Below the pieces are notes generated by a model. That model saw only the letters and a program-made list of their open reading frames with translations. It had not been told where the DNA came from and did not search any database. From contig NZ_NESU01000005.1 in the NCBI RefSeq assembly GCF_002287135.1, positions 45,794 through 109,793 of the forward strand: a stretch of DNA of 64,000 bases. Direction: 5' to 3'. This document shows, one piece after another, positions 1 to 9,320 of this stretch (within the stretch, counting starts at the first letter, position 1; the number at the start of each line of letters is the position of its first letter). Origin of the DNA: Helicobacter sp. TUL. Its GTDB lineage: Bacteria > Campylobacterota > Campylobacteria > Campylobacterales > Helicobacteraceae. The translations under genes and the position numbers were made by a program.

Positions 1-78
1 TTGTAAAACTAGGCTAAATTTTAATGTTTTTAGACTAAAATCCTTACCAACAAACTTTACCTCTCTTAAGGAGCAAGT

Positions 79-1566
79 ATGCATAAAAAAGCTGTTTTAG
101 TTATCACAGATGGTATTGGCTATAGCCAACATACTACATATAATGCCTTTTATCACGCCAAAAAACCTACTTATGATTATCTCTTTGAAAATGTCCCTTA
201 TGCAATGATTCATACATATGGACTAAGTGTAGGATTGCCAGAAGAACAAATGGGTAATTCTGAAGTGGGGCATATGTGCATAGGATCTGGGCGTGTGCTT
301 TATCAAGATCTTGTCAAAATATCACTTGCCTTAGAAAATGGTGAGATACAACACAACAAAGCGTTTTTGCATGTCGCAGATTCATGTGAAGATATACATC
401 TATGTGGGCTTATGAGCGATGGCGGTGTGCATTCTCATCTCTCGCACTTACTAGGTCTTGCTACTATCTGTGCGACAAAAAATAAACGCGTATGGCTTCA
501 TCTTATTACCGATGGGCGAGATGTTTTGCCTCAAAGTGCCTTAGAATATCTTAATAAAGTGCAACATGCCATTAATGCGTATCCAAATATTCACATTGCC
601 ACACTTAGTGGGAGATTCTATGCAATGGATAGAGATAAACGCTGGGATCGTATAGAATCTGCATATAATGCCATTGTGTGTGCGGATAATACAACGACCA
701 AAACACCACAAGAATATATCCAATCCCAATACAAACAAGAAATTTTTGATGAATTTATTCCGCCTGTGAGTTTTGCTCCATATCAGGGTATGCACGATAA
801 TGATGGATTTATCTTTGTCAATTTCCGATCAGATAGAGCAAGGCAAATTGTTGATGCGATTGGCAATACATCATTTGATGGATTTGTGCGAAAACGCGTG
901 CCAAAACTCCATATTGCAACAATGTGTGAATACGATAGTAGTTTTGAGTTTCCTATTATGTTCCCCAAAGACAAGGTCCAAAACACTCTAGCCGAAGTAA
1001 TCTCAAACGCATCGCTAAGGCAATTTCACACCGCAGAGACAGAAAAATATGCGCATGTTACATTCTTTTTAAATGGTGGGCGTGAGGAAGAGTTTGAGAG
1101 CGAAAAGCGTGTGCTTATCCCTTCACCAAAGGTTACGACATATGATTTACAACCACAAATGAGCGCAGAAGCGGTGGGTGATGCCGTGCTTGAAGCTATG
1201 CAAGAAGGTTATGATTTTGTTGTGGTTAATTTTGCAAATGGGGATATGGTAGGACACACTGGGAATTTTCAAGCCGCTATCAAGGCTGTAGAAGCAGTTG
1301 ATACACAATTAGGCAGGATTATTGAATCTGCAAAAAAATTGGGTTATGCGGTTGTGATTACAAGTGATCATGGTAATTGCGAGGAAATGAAAGATTCACA
1401 AGGCAACACACTAACAAACCATACCGTAGGTGATGTATGGGCTTTTGTGCTTGATGAAAATGTCAAAGAAGTGGCAAAAGAGGGTGGGCTAAATAATATC
1501 GCTCCAACAATCCTTAAACTTATGAATCTACCAAAACCACAAGAAATGGATAATGCTCTTTTTTAG
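79..1566 (+). CDS. gpmI: 2,3-bisphosphoglycerate-independent phosphoglycerate mutase
   Basis: Interconverts 3- and 2-phosphoglycerate in cytosolic glycolysis and gluconeogenesis using two metal ions. The 495-aa product has the usual family length. A metal-ligand Asp lies in the N-terminal TDG (D11), the phospho-acceptor Ser in [10 protein letters not shown] (S61), and a second metal site in [10 protein letters not shown] near the C-terminus. The ATG follows CTTAAGGAGCAAGT, a strong ribosome site. The gene is monocistronic and convergent with dxr, with only 9 bp between the stop codons. Identification is secure. Confidence 0.97.
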   Translation: MHKKAVLVITDGIGYSQHTTYNAFYHAKKPTYDYLFENVPYAMIHTYGLSVGLPEEQMGNSEVGHMCIGSGRVLYQDLVKISLALENGEIQHNKAFLHVADSCEDIHLCGLMSDGGVHSHLSHLLGLATICATKNKRVWLHLITDGRDVLPQSALEYLNKVQHAINAYPNIHIATLSGRFYAMDRDKRWDRIESAYNAIVCADNTTTKTPQEYIQSQYKQEIFDEFIPPVSFAPYQGMHDNDGFIFVNFRSDRARQIVDAIGNTSFDGFVRKRVPKLHIATMCEYDSSFEFPIMFPKDKVQNTLAEVISNASLRQFHTAETEKYAHVTFFLNGGREEEFESEKRVLIPSPKVTTYDLQPQMSAEAVGDAVLEAMQEGYDFVVVNFANGDMVGHTGNFQAAIKAVEAVDTQLGRIIESAKKLGYAVVITSDHGNCEEMKDSQGNTLTNHTVGDVWAFVLDENVKEVAKEGGLNNIAPTILKLMNLPKPQEMDNALF

Positions 1567-1575
1567 TGTAATGTC

Positions 1576-2700
1576 TTATGAGTGCGTGGTATGAAGCCAC
1601 GATGCACTAAAGGCGCGCACTTCAGAATCTAAAGCCCGAATGTCTTGAATATCTGTAAGTGCGTGTGTCTTGATACTATCAAAATATCGCATACTTTCCA
1701 AAATACACGCGCTAATACTCCCAAAATCAATGCGTGAATCCAAAAATGCACCCACCGCGATTTCATTACTAGCATTTAGCACAATACCAAGCTTTGGATA
1801 CGCTAAAAGTGTTGATTTGAGATCCCATACAGGATAGCGTTTAGAATCTATGGGTTTAAGATGTATATTTGTAAGCGCACTCATATCAAAGCGTGGGATA
1901 AGGCGCATAGACTTTGCCTTTTGCTCATCAAGCGCATAGGCTATGGGAAGTTGCATATCAGCGTGAGAAATATGTGCGGTGATAGATCCATCTACAAACT
2001 CCACAAGTGCGTGTATTGCGGAGCACTCCTCGATATATGCGTCAATATGTTGTATGCCAAACAGCCAATATGCTTCCAAAACCTCAAAAAGCTTATTTAC
2101 CATTGTTGCGCTATCTATTGTAATTTTTTGCCCCATAGACCAATTTGGGTGCTTAAGTGCTTCAGCGGGTGTGGCAAAAGGCAGTTTGTCTAATGGCATA
2201 TCACGCAATGCCCCACCACTAGCAGTAATACAAAGCCTATATATTGCTCGCGCAGTATGCAGATACCACAATCCAAAATGCTCACTATCAATAGGCGTAA
2301 TTGGATAATCAGCAAAAAGCCACCCAGCATTCACAAGACTTTCTTTGTTTGCAAGGGCAAGTTTTTTGCCACATTGCTTAATCACAAGACTTGGAGCAAG
2401 CCCAGCATAACCCACCAAGGCATTAACCGCAAGTGTGCTTTGAGAAGCTTTGATCATATCCAAAAGCCCCTCTTCACCAAAGAAAACGCGTATATTCTGC
2501 GCCTTGATATATGCCATATCAAGCTTTGTTGCGTCATTTATATCCGCTATGCAGATATTTTTTGGGCGATATTGATGAATTTGTGTATTAAAAAGTGCAA
2601 TATTCTTACCTGCGCTAAGAGATTCTATAGGAAGCCCAAAGGCATTTGCGACCTTAAGGGTATTTGTCCCAATAGAACCAGTGCTACCTAAAAGAATCAT
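1576..2700 (-). CDS. dxr: 1-deoxy-D-xylulose 5-phosphate reductoisomerase
   Basis: Second step of the MEP isoprenoid pathway, converting DXP to 2-C-methylerythritol 4-phosphate with NADPH. The N-terminal [11 protein letters not shown] is the dinucleotide-binding turn. [12 protein letters not shown] carries the metal and substrate ligands, and [11 protein letters not shown] is the flexible catalytic loop region. At 374 aa it is slightly shorter than the usual ~390-400 aa. It starts 16 bp after cdsA, so the two are probably one transcript. The phenylalanine after SEH, where many Dxr proteins have Ser-Ala, appears to be lineage variation. Confidence 0.95.
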   Translation of the reverse strand: MILLGSTGSIGTNTLKVANAFGLPIESLSAGKNIALFNTQIHQYRPKNICIADINDATKLDMAYIKAQNIRVFFGEEGLLDMIKASQSTLAVNALVGYAGLAPSLVIKQCGKKLALANKESLVNAGWLFADYPITPIDSEHFGLWYLHTARAIYRLCITASGGALRDMPLDKLPFATPAEALKHPNWSMGQKITIDSATMVNKLFEVLEAYWLFGIQHIDAYIEECSAIHALVEFVDGSITAHISHADMQLPIAYALDEQKAKSMRLIPRFDMSALTNIHLKPIDSKRYPVWDLKSTLLAYPKLGIVLNASNEIAVGAFLDSRIDFGSISACILESMRYFDSIKTHALTDIQDIRALDSEVRAFSASWLHTTHS

Positions 2701-2716
2701 AGACTAAAAGCAATGT

Positions 2717-3514
2717 TTATGAAAAATATATTTCGCTATAAAGCGGTAAAGCAGAAAGTGCAAAAAGCATTATAACAGCACCAAACAATAATGCATCAAC
2801 TCTATCTAGCACACCACCATGACCGGGAAAAATCGAGCCACTATCCTTGAGATTTACTTCACGCTTGAGATAGCTCTCAAACAAATCCCCAAAAACAGAA
2901 CTAAGCGCGATACAAAATGCTACCAACACCGCTACAAAAAAGCTATGTGTGATACCAAGACACAATACAGAGCCTAAAGCAGTGCCACAAGCAACCCCTA
3001 TGATGACACCCTCGATAGTTTTCTTTGGTGATGTGGGTGAAAATGGGGTTTTGCCAAAAAGTCTCCCACCAAAATATGCCCCTATATCGGTGCAAGCTAC
3101 TACCACGATAAGACAAATAAGCCCCAATCTACCAAATGACTCATACACAGACCAAATACACAAAAATGGTAAGGTAGGATACAAAAAGGGTAGCAACACT
3201 TTTAAAGGAAGTTTTTTGTTATATGCAATATAAGAAGCATACACGATAAGCACACACAAGCCATTATACAAAGGGGTTTTGGTAAAATACACGCTAATCC
3301 ACAATAACACGCTCCACGCATAAAAATGCCACGCAGATTCTAAAGAATAAAAAGCTAGAGATTCTCTAAGCGCAATCACAAAAAGCGCACCCAATACAAA
3401 CCAAATAAGCAATGTGCTATTAAGCAACAAAATCAATGCAAGTGCCACAACAAGCAAGGCACCTGTGATATAGCGCTGTTTATCCGCACCCAAACTCTTT
3501 ATTCTATCTTTCAT
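2717..3514 (-). CDS. cdsA: Phosphatidate cytidylyltransferase (CDP-diglyceride synthase)
   Basis: Makes CDP-diacylglycerol from CTP and phosphatidic acid for phospholipid synthesis in the inner membrane. The 265-aa protein is made mostly of membrane segments. It ends with the CDS family signature: YLKREVNLKDSGSIFPGHGG, followed by LDRVDAL. It is first in a cdsA-dxr operon. A TGCTATAAT extended -10 box lies about 35 bp upstream on this strand. The ATG follows AAGGAATAAT. Confidence 0.96.
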   Translation of the reverse strand: MKDRIKSLGADKQRYITGALLVVALALILLLNSTLLIWFVLGALFVIALRESLAFYSLESAWHFYAWSVLLWISVYFTKTPLYNGLCVLIVYASYIAYNKKLPLKVLLPFLYPTLPFLCIWSVYESFGRLGLICLIVVVACTDIGAYFGGRLFGKTPFSPTSPKKTIEGVIIGVACGTALGSVLCLGITHSFFVAVLVAFCIALSSVFGDLFESYLKREVNLKDSGSIFPGHGGVLDRVDALLFGAVIMLFALSALPLYSEIYFS

Positions 3515-3548
3515 ATTATTCCTTATTTGAAATGTGCTATGTTTTTGG

Positions 3549-3557
3549 ATTATAGCA
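3549..3557 (-). promoter_or_regulatory. Extended -10 promoter of cdsA-dxr
   Basis: Read on the minus strand the bases are TGCTATAAT, an exact extended -10 box of the kind common in Helicobacter and Campylobacter. It sits about 35 bp before the cdsA ATG. It is about 40 bp from the -10 of the divergent ctpA promoter. Confidence 0.6.
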
Positions 3558-3595
3558 AAAAAATGAGTATTTACTGAAAAATAGAGAATTTTTGG

Positions 3596-3601
3596 TAGAA
3601 T
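3596..3601 (+). promoter_or_regulatory. Putative -10 box of the ctpA-pur operon
   Basis: TAGAAT preceded by TGG lies 60 bp upstream of the ctpA ATG in the divergent cdsA/ctpA gap. No convincing -35 is visible, which is usual for sigma-70 promoters in this group. Confidence 0.45.
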
Positions 3602-3660
3602 CCGAAGTCTAAATTTTTAAAATCTTTAGGTTACAAAACAAACATAGAGGTGGGGATTAG

Positions 3661-4947
3661 ATGAAATACCAAAAAATACTATTGCTTTGTGTGTGCTGTG
3701 TGCTTGGATTTGGGATTGTATTTGGCGCGGATAATAAAGAGCAAAATAGACTTGATGCACATAAAAAACTACGCAAAGTTATCAATGTCATAGAAGAAAA
3801 CTATGTTGATGAAGTGCAAATCGATGAAATTATTAATAAAGCCATAGATGGGCTTTTAAGCAACCTTGATGCACATTCTGCCTACCTCGATAAGAAAAAA
3901 TTTGATGATTTACGATCACAAACTGAGGGAGAATTTGGCGGGATAGGTATCACACTTGGTATGAAAGATGGAGCCCTAACCGTCATCGCCCCTATTGATG
4001 ATACTCCAGCATTCAAAGCAGGTATAAAAAGCGGTGATGTAATCCTAAAAATCAATAATGAAACCACACTAAATATGAGTATTGATGATGCAGTGAATCT
4101 TATGCGTGGTAAGCCAAAAACAAAACTTGAACTTACGCTTGTAAGAAGTGGTGAGCCAAAACCTATAGTCGTCCAGCTTACAAGAGATATTATTCGCGTA
4201 GAATCTGTCAAGGTGCGCGGTATTGATGATACAAATTTTGCCTATGTGCGCGTCAATTCATTTGATAAAAATGTAACCCTTGAAGTGAAAAATGGCTTAA
4301 AATCACTAGGCAAAGTTGATGGCATTGTGCTAGATTTACGCTCTAATCCCGGAGGTTTGCTCGATCAAGCCGTAGATCTCTCAAAACTCTTTATCAAAAA
4401 TGGCGTTATTGTCTCACAAAAAGGGCGCAATAAAGGTGAAAACATAGAGTTTAAAGCCAATGGTAGTGCGCCTTATGCTGATGTGCCACTTGTTGTGCTT
4501 GTCAATGGTGGAAGTGCAAGTGCTAGTGAGATTGTCGCAGGAGCATTGCAAGATCACAAAAGAGCGGTGCTTGTAGGTGAGCAAACATTTGGCAAAGGTA
4601 GTGTGCAAATGGTTATCAAACTTGATAATGATGAGGGTATAAAACTCACAATCGCAAAATATTATCTCCCAAGTGGCAGAACGATTCAAGCTGTTGGAAT
4701 CCAACCAGATGTCGTCGTATATCCGGGCAATGTGCCAGAAAATGACAATAATTTCTCGCTCAAAGAAGCCGATCTCAAGCGACATTTAAAAGGTGAATTA
4801 GAAAAAATCCAAGAAAAAGCACCACTAGATTCTAAAAATACAACAAAAAATGCAAACTTCACACAAGAAGACATATACAAAGATATTCAGCTTAAAACCG
4901 CAATAGATATTCTCAAAGCTTGGAATATCTTTAAACCAAAACAATAA
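3661..4947 (+). CDS. ctpA: Carboxyl-terminal processing peptidase, S41 family
   Basis: Periplasmic serine protease that trims or degrades envelope proteins from the C-terminus. An N-terminal signal peptide (about residues 1-22, ending FGIVFGA) is followed by a helical region. A PDZ domain covers about residues 90-170 (EFGGIGITLG onward) and the S41 fold follows. The catalytic dyad is visible: Ser287 in NGGSASASE and Lys312 in TFGKGSVQ. The 428-aa length is typical of the CtpA class. It heads a tightly spaced run with purC, purS and purQ, an association known in other epsilonproteobacteria but without an obvious functional reason. Confidence 0.95.
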   Translation: MKYQKILLLCVCCVLGFGIVFGADNKEQNRLDAHKKLRKVINVIEENYVDEVQIDEIINKAIDGLLSNLDAHSAYLDKKKFDDLRSQTEGEFGGIGITLGMKDGALTVIAPIDDTPAFKAGIKSGDVILKINNETTLNMSIDDAVNLMRGKPKTKLELTLVRSGEPKPIVVQLTRDIIRVESVKVRGIDDTNFAYVRVNSFDKNVTLEVKNGLKSLGKVDGIVLDLRSNPGGLLDQAVDLSKLFIKNGVIVSQKGRNKGENIEFKANGSAPYADVPLVVLVNGGSASASEIVAGALQDHKRAVLVGEQTFGKGSVQMVIKLDNDEGIKLTIAKYYLPSGRTIQAVGIQPDVVVYPGNVPENDNNFSLKEADLKRHLKGELEKIQEKAPLDSKNTTKNANFTQEDIYKDIQLKTAIDILKAWNIFKPKQ

Positions 4948-4968
4948 CATAACCAAAAGGAGCACATT

Positions 4969-5682
4969 ATGGACACACAACAAATGCTTTATGAGGGTAA
5001 GGGCAAGAAACTTTTTCTTACAAACAATCCTCAAGAGGTGCTTGTAGAATTTAAAGATGATTTAACCGCATTTAACGCTGAAAAAAAAGGTTCTGAACAA
5101 GGCAAGGGTGCGCTTAATTGTGAGATTAGCACCGCGATTTTTGAACTTTTAATCCAAAATGGCATACAAACACATTTCATCAAAAAGCTAGATTCTACAC
5201 ATATGCTTTGCAAAAAAGTGCAAATTATTCCTATAGAAGTTGTAGTGCGCAATGTCGCCACAGGTTCGCTAACAAAGCGTCTAGGCATAGAAGATGGAAA
5301 AATCTTGCCTTTTGCCCTTGTAGAGTTTTATTACAAAGACGATGCGCTTGGTGATCCTATCATCAATGATGAGCATTGCAAGATTTTAGGTATCACACAA
5401 GACACAACAGAGCTAGATTTTTTGCGCACACAAGCACGCAAGATTAATCAAATACTAAGTGAATTTTTCATCACACGCAACCTCCGCCTTATTGACTTCA
5501 AGCTTGAATTTGGCAAAGACAGCGAGGGTAATATTTTACTTGCCGATGAGATTAGCCCTGATAGTTGTAGATTCTGGGATAAAGATACAAATGACAAACT
5601 TGATAAAGATAGATTCCGTCAAAATCTCGGTAGCGTAAAAGTAGCGTATGAGGAAGTTTTAAAACGAATTTTGCAAAAGTAA
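4969..5682 (+). CDS. purC: Phosphoribosylaminoimidazole-succinocarboxamide (SAICAR) synthase
   Basis: ATP-dependent joining of CAIR and aspartate to give SAICAR in de novo purine synthesis. The 237-aa length matches the bacterial family. [11 protein letters not shown] at the N-terminus is the ATP-binding strand-loop. [15 protein letters not shown] and the later [13 protein letters not shown] are the family signatures. It lies 21 bp after ctpA behind AAAAGGAGCAC, and 9 bp before purS. H. pylori lacks this pathway, so the gene helps exclude that species. Confidence 0.97.
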   Translation: MDTQQMLYEGKGKKLFLTNNPQEVLVEFKDDLTAFNAEKKGSEQGKGALNCEISTAIFELLIQNGIQTHFIKKLDSTHMLCKKVQIIPIEVVVRNVATGSLTKRLGIEDGKILPFALVEFYYKDDALGDPIINDEHCKILGITQDTTELDFLRTQARKINQILSEFFITRNLRLIDFKLEFGKDSEGNILLADEISPDSCRFWDKDTNDKLDKDRFRQNLGSVKVAYEEVLKRILQK

Positions 5683-5691
5683 GGATTATAT

Positions 5692-5931
5692 ATGGAAATA
5701 AAAGCCCTCATTACTTTAAAAAATGGTGTCTTAGATCCACAGGCTAAAGCCATTCATCACGCGCTTTTGGCTCATAATTTTAGTGATGTAAAAAGTGTCA
5801 AAATGGCTAAAGAAATCGTGCTAGACATAGATTCTCAAGATGAATCGTATGCGATTGCACAAGTAGAAAAAATGTGTCAAGAACTCTTGGCAAACACGGT
5901 TATAGAAGACTTTGAAGTGATGAGAAAATAA
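5692..5931 (+). CDS. purS: Phosphoribosylformylglycinamidine synthase subunit PurS
   Basis: Small subunit that bridges PurQ and PurL in the multi-subunit FGAM synthase (fourth step of purine synthesis) and helps channel ammonia. The 79-aa length and an N-terminus of type KALITLKNGVLDPQAKAIHH fit the family. The stop codon abuts the purQ ATG with no spacing, suggesting translational coupling. No purL lies in the window. Confidence 0.95.
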   Translation: MEIKALITLKNGVLDPQAKAIHHALLAHNFSDVKSVKMAKEIVLDIDSQDESYAIAQVEKMCQELLANTVIEDFEVMRK

Positions 5932-6600
5932 ATGAGCGTCGCAATACTTCAATTTCCTGGGACAAATTGTGAAATGGATATGGCGTATGCCTACAAATGT
6001 ATAGGAGCACCCTATACAATCGTATGGCATCAAGAGCAGGTATTACCCAAAGATACAAAACTAGTCATTGTGCCTGGTGGCTTTAGCTATGGAGATTATT
6101 TGCGGAGTGGGGCTATAGCAAGATTTTCTCCTATCATGCAGGCAGTGCGTGAGTTTGCTATGCAAGGTGGCTATGTGCTTGGAATCTGTAATGGCTTTCA
6201 GATTCTATGCGAAGCAAGACTTCTACCCGGAGTGCTCAAACGCAATAATTCACTACATTTTATTAGCCAAAACCAAAAACTTTGTGTAAAAAATACCAAC
6301 AACGCATTTTTATCTCATTACAAAAAAGAAAGTGTCATTTCTCTACCAATCGCACATGCCGATGGTTGCTATTTCATTGATGAGCAGTCTTTGCGTGCAT
6401 TACAAAAAAACGATCAGATTCTGCTTACATATGTTGATAATCCAAATGGCTCTGTGGCAGATATAGCAGGAATCTGCAATGAACAAAAAAATGTCTTTGG
6501 GCTTATGCCCCACCCAGAGCGCGCGATAGAGAATCTCTTGGGTGGAGTTGATGGCTTGGAGATGCTTGCAAGTCTTTATCACACAGCATTGCAACATTAA
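5932..6600 (+). CDS. purQ: Phosphoribosylformylglycinamidine synthase subunit PurQ (glutaminase)
   Basis: Class I glutamine amidotransferase subunit that supplies ammonia to FGAM synthase. The nucleophile Cys86 is in GICNGFQIL. The His-Glu pair of the triad is in the C-terminal MPHPERAIE. The N-terminal VAILQFPGTNCEMD is typical of PurQ. Its 222 aa match the small-PurQ class that works with PurS. It follows purS directly and precedes an unrelated envelope protein by 17 bp. Confidence 0.97.
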   Translation: MSVAILQFPGTNCEMDMAYAYKCIGAPYTIVWHQEQVLPKDTKLVIVPGGFSYGDYLRSGAIARFSPIMQAVREFAMQGGYVLGICNGFQILCEARLLPGVLKRNNSLHFISQNQKLCVKNTNNAFLSHYKKESVISLPIAHADGCYFIDEQSLRALQKNDQILLTYVDNPNGSVADIAGICNEQKNVFGLMPHPERAIENLLGGVDGLEMLASLYHTALQH

Positions 6601-6617
6601 AAACATTAGGAAGGTAA

Positions 6618-7766
6618 ATGACGCGATTATTTTCTAAAGCCTTACTAAGCTTTTGTTTTGTCACAGGCATTATTGTAGCCACAGACACACAAGCAGACCA
6701 AGAACTCACGACATCTCCAAAAATTGTTTATGCAAAAGCCCTTAGCACCACTCAAACCCTCCAAGATCAGACATTTTATGTTGGACAAGAAGTCTCCATA
6801 GTATATGAGGCTTCACTTTTTGCCGGTGCAAGTCTCAAGGGAAGCAATTTTGAAAAAAGCCCCAAAGACAAAGTTGAGCTCAAAAACAAAAATGCGACTT
6901 GGAAAAATGTAGATTCTCAACATCTACAAACTACCTATGTTTTCAAGCTAAAAGCCTCATCTGCAACAATACCTGCACTCAATGTAGTAGCCCTATCCGC
7001 AGATGGAAGCTATGAAGAGCAAGTGCGCGTAGATTCTATCGCGCTTAATGTGATTGATTTGGGAAGCAATGCCCAATACGCAGGAGTTTTGGGCAAAGAC
7101 TTCAAACTCTTACGAAACAAAAGCCAAAGCTATGATGAATTGCACAACATCATAGTCTTTGAATTTGAAATGCAATCCCAAAACCTAAAAGATATGAATA
7201 TCAAAGGCTTTGAAACGCAAGGCTTTGAAGAGCTAAGCCAACGCAACGGCGGTATGTATGGGGTGTATTATGTGATAGTCCCAAAAAGTTTGCGTGAGCT
7301 TTCATTTGAATATTTTAATCCCGATGTGCGTCGCTTTGAAAATGTGAATATCCCTATTGTTGTGGTAAATTCCGAGCTTGTAAGCACACAAAGCGATCTC
7401 AATCCCAAGGCAAGTTACGCATTTTTTAAGCTTGTGATTATTGGTATATTGATTATCCTCTTTTTGGGGCTATTTCTTTGGAAACGCTATAAGATCTTTT
7501 TGTTTATTGTGGCATTGTTGTGTGGGATTTTAATCTATAGCCTTGCATTTAGCAATAGCTATGGCACACTTAAAGCTGGGGCATCGGTGAGCATATTACC
7601 AATGAAAGGCTCAACAATTGTGCGCGTAGTAGAATCTGATATACCCATACAAATTGTAGGAGAGCGAAAAATGGATCTCCAAGGGCAAAGCGTATTATTA
7701 TATAAAGTGCTTATAGGAGATTCTCAAATTGGTTGGGTAAGGAGTGAATATGTTAGCAAAAATTAA
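6618..7766 (+). CDS. Envelope protein with SH3-like C-terminal domain, function unknown
   Basis: A 382-aa protein with an N-terminal signal sequence (hydrophobic to about residue 22, ending VATDTQA). A long exported beta-rich region resembles BatD/oxygen-tolerance proteins in outline. Two adjacent membrane segments (VIIGILIILFLGLFLW and FLFIVALLCGILIYSLAFS) follow. A C-terminal ~60-residue SH3-like module ends in GWVRSEYVSKN. This suggests an inner-membrane protein with a large periplasmic head and a small wall- or protein-binding tail. It overlaps plsC by 17 bp and is probably cotranscribed with the pur genes. The family assignment is by general layout only. Confidence 0.75.
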   Translation: MTRLFSKALLSFCFVTGIIVATDTQADQELTTSPKIVYAKALSTTQTLQDQTFYVGQEVSIVYEASLFAGASLKGSNFEKSPKDKVELKNKNATWKNVDSQHLQTTYVFKLKASSATIPALNVVALSADGSYEEQVRVDSIALNVIDLGSNAQYAGVLGKDFKLLRNKSQSYDELHNIIVFEFEMQSQNLKDMNIKGFETQGFEELSQRNGGMYGVYYVIVPKSLRELSFEYFNPDVRRFENVNIPIVVVNSELVSTQSDLNPKASYAFFKLVIIGILIILFLGLFLWKRYKIFLFIVALLCGILIYSLAFSNSYGTLKAGASVSILPMKGSTIVRVVESDIPIQIVGERKMDLQGQSVLLYKVLIGDSQIGWVRSEYVSKN

Positions 7767-8454
7767 AGGTCTTTTCGCCACAGCGCTTATTGCCCTCTAT
7801 CTTCCAATAATCATTTTACAAATCTATTGGACACGCCATCATCAAAATGGGAGAAAAGCCCGATTACAATGCCGTTATTTTTACACTCTCAATGGCTTTC
7901 ATATGGATTGCATAGGAGAATTTGACACAAGCGCGCAACTTATTGTATTAAATCACCAAAGCGTCAATGATATTATGTTTTTGGAGGGCTTCCACCCAAG
8001 CAATATTTGTTGGGTGGCAAAAAAACAATTAGGCGAGATTCCACTCTATGGACTTGCACTTACCCTACCTGAAATGATCTTGATAGATAGAGAAGATAAA
8101 AATGGCATTATTTTTCTCCTCAAACAAGCCAAAGAAAAACTAGCCCAAAATCGCCCTATTGTTATATTCCCAGAAGGCACGAGAGGCAGAGGCAATGAAA
8201 AACTACTCCCATTCAAGCCCGGAGCAAAGATTCTCGCCCAAAAACTTAACTTAAAGATTCAGCCTATCTTGCTTATCAACACACGCAAAATGTATGACAC
8301 ATCACCCATTTCCTCACACACAAATAAGGCGCGTATGGTTATACTTGAAGCTTTTACGCCAGATTTTAACGATCCGCAATGGTATGAAAAACTAGAATCT
8401 CTCATGCAAGAAACATATGCCAAACACTATGCACAATGCAATCCAAACCCTTAA
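7750..8454 (+). CDS. plsC: 1-acyl-sn-glycerol-3-phosphate acyltransferase
   Basis: Acylates lysophosphatidic acid to phosphatidic acid at the inner membrane. This is the substrate of CdsA, encoded earlier in the window. The acyltransferase block I NHQSVND (N68, H69, D74) gives the catalytic His and Asp. FPEGTRGRG (about residues 140-148) is block III. An N-terminal membrane helix is present. I start at the ATG at 7750 because AAGGAG ends 5 bp before it; an in-frame GTG at 7744 lies inside that Shine-Dalgarno. It overlaps the upstream gene by 17 bp. Confidence 0.93.
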   Translation: MLAKIKGLFATALIALYLPIIILQIYWTRHHQNGRKARLQCRYFYTLNGFHMDCIGEFDTSAQLIVLNHQSVNDIMFLEGFHPSNICWVAKKQLGEIPLYGLALTLPEMILIDREDKNGIIFLLKQAKEKLAQNRPIVIFPEGTRGRGNEKLLPFKPGAKILAQKLNLKIQPILLINTRKMYDTSPISSHTNKARMVILEAFTPDFNDPQWYEKLESLMQETYAKHYAQCNPNP

Positions 8455-8477
8455 TATGTCTTTAAAGTCTTTATGGT

Positions 8478-8483
8478 TATAAT
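8478..8483 (+). promoter_or_regulatory. -10 box of tRNA-Ala
   Basis: A perfect TATAAT (within TTATAAT) 13 bp upstream of the mature tRNA 5' end. It lies 24 bp after the plsC stop, so the tRNA probably has its own promoter. Confidence 0.65.
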
Positions 8484-8495
8484 CACCTTTTGTTT

Positions 8496-8571
8496 GGGGT
8501 GTTAGCTCAGTTGGGAGAGCGCAACGCTGGCAGCGTTGAGGTCAGGGGTTCGAACCCCCTACACTCCACCA
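8496..8571 (+). tRNA. tRNA-Ala (anticodon GGC)
   Basis: 76-nt cloverleaf. Acceptor GGGGTGT pairs with ACACTCC. The D arm is GCTC/GAGC. Anticodon stem CAACG/CGTTG encloses loop CTGGCAG, giving anticodon GGC. The T arm is AGGGG TTCGAAC CCCCT. A discriminator A and an encoded CCA follow. GGC reads GCC and GCT alanine codons. tRNA 3' ends are frequent integration sites, and the accessory island begins just downstream, although no matching att repeat was seen. Confidence 0.97.
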
Positions 8572-9063
8572 AACAAATAAAACTTCACAAATTTTGCATA
8601 GAGACAAAACAATCATATTTAGCATATTCGCACCAAGTGGGTTATTCTTGACAGTTTTTGTGGTGGAAAAATCATAAGTTTCATACAGTATATGAAAGGA
8701 TAGAGTTATGATTGAGAGTTTTGAGTTGGGGGCTTTCTGGAACTCAAAATTTTATTAAAAGAAAATGTCATTATATATCGCTACAATCGACATTTTATGA
8801 GTGTCACTTTGGGTTTATTTTTTAAATTTTTATTAAGGTTTTTGCATAGAAAAAATGATATAAGTTTCAAAGTAGCAATTTTTTTACATGAGTGATCCAC
8901 ACAAACTCTGAAAGATTTCTGCTTTTGAAACCTTACATTCTCTTTCCAACCTGCCAACATAAATATAAAACTGCTTGTTTTGACCAAATGTTTTACTACA
9001 ATGCTACATTATTGTATAATACCTTGATGTCATAAATTTTCACCATATAATAAGAATACTTCA
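8572..9063 (+). other. AT-rich gap with decayed content between tRNA-Ala and the A/B array
   Basis: About 490 bp without a convincing gene. It holds a 16-codon ORF (8708-8758, MIESFELGAFWNSKFY) behind AAAGGATAGAGTT. Its start context and Phe/Trp pattern loosely recall the N-termini of proteins A and A', so it may be a very degraded copy. A TATAAT near 9015 could be the promoter of the truncated ORF at 9064. No RNA gene was recognised. Confidence 0.4.
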
Positions 9064-9132
9064 ATGCCACAGGCAAATATCTATGAGATTATCAAAGTCA
9101 AGTTACAAAACGTCTCAGAAGAGATTTTATAA
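9064..9132 (+). pseudogene. Truncated 5' end of an unknown gene, fused to the repeat
   Basis: A 22-codon ORF (MPQANIYEIIKVKLQNVSEE...) that looks like the genuine beginning of a small cytosolic protein, behind a plausible TATAAT promoter. It runs into the 202-bp repeat at 9119 and stops three codons later. The first 18 codons therefore belong to a gene whose remainder was lost when the repeat copy joined here. The pattern recalls short helical antitoxin- or DUF2281-type N-termini, but this is only an impression. Confidence 0.35.
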
Positions 9133-9311
9133 TCCAACTCAAAAGAGTAGCAGAATATAGCTATAGAGTATATAAGGGGGAGAGAGTGATAAATAGTGAT
9201 TCTATAAAGGAGATAAGGACTAAAGATTCTGTGAATGAAACCATACTTAGTAACTTTGTTTATAATGAGACTTTTATCCCAACAAAAATAGATATACACA
9301 AGGAGTTATAA
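9119..9311 (+). pseudogene. 3' fragment of a gene B copy (B')
   Basis: This stretch encodes, without change, the last 63 residues of gene B (from RDFIIQLKRVAEYSY to FIPTKIDIHKEL) followed by the same TAATG stop/start overlap. It lacks the first four fifths of the gene and any start codon. It lies directly upstream of gene A, just as an intact B precedes A', so the array once had at least two B-A units. Confidence 0.85.
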
Positions 9312-9320
9312 TGCAAGGTG
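9119..9320 (+). repeat. 202-bp perfect direct repeat, left copy
   Basis: Identical base for base to 11640-11841. It covers the 3' end of gene B, the ribosome site AAGGAGTTATA and the first ten bases of gene A. Beyond both ends the sequences diverge at once. Confidence 0.97.

Noticed and set aside
9081..9299. Minus-strand ORFs of identical sequence at 9081-9299 and 11476-11820 as a duplicated gene
   Set aside because: They are only the reverse strand of the 202-bp repeat within gene B and have no ribosome site.
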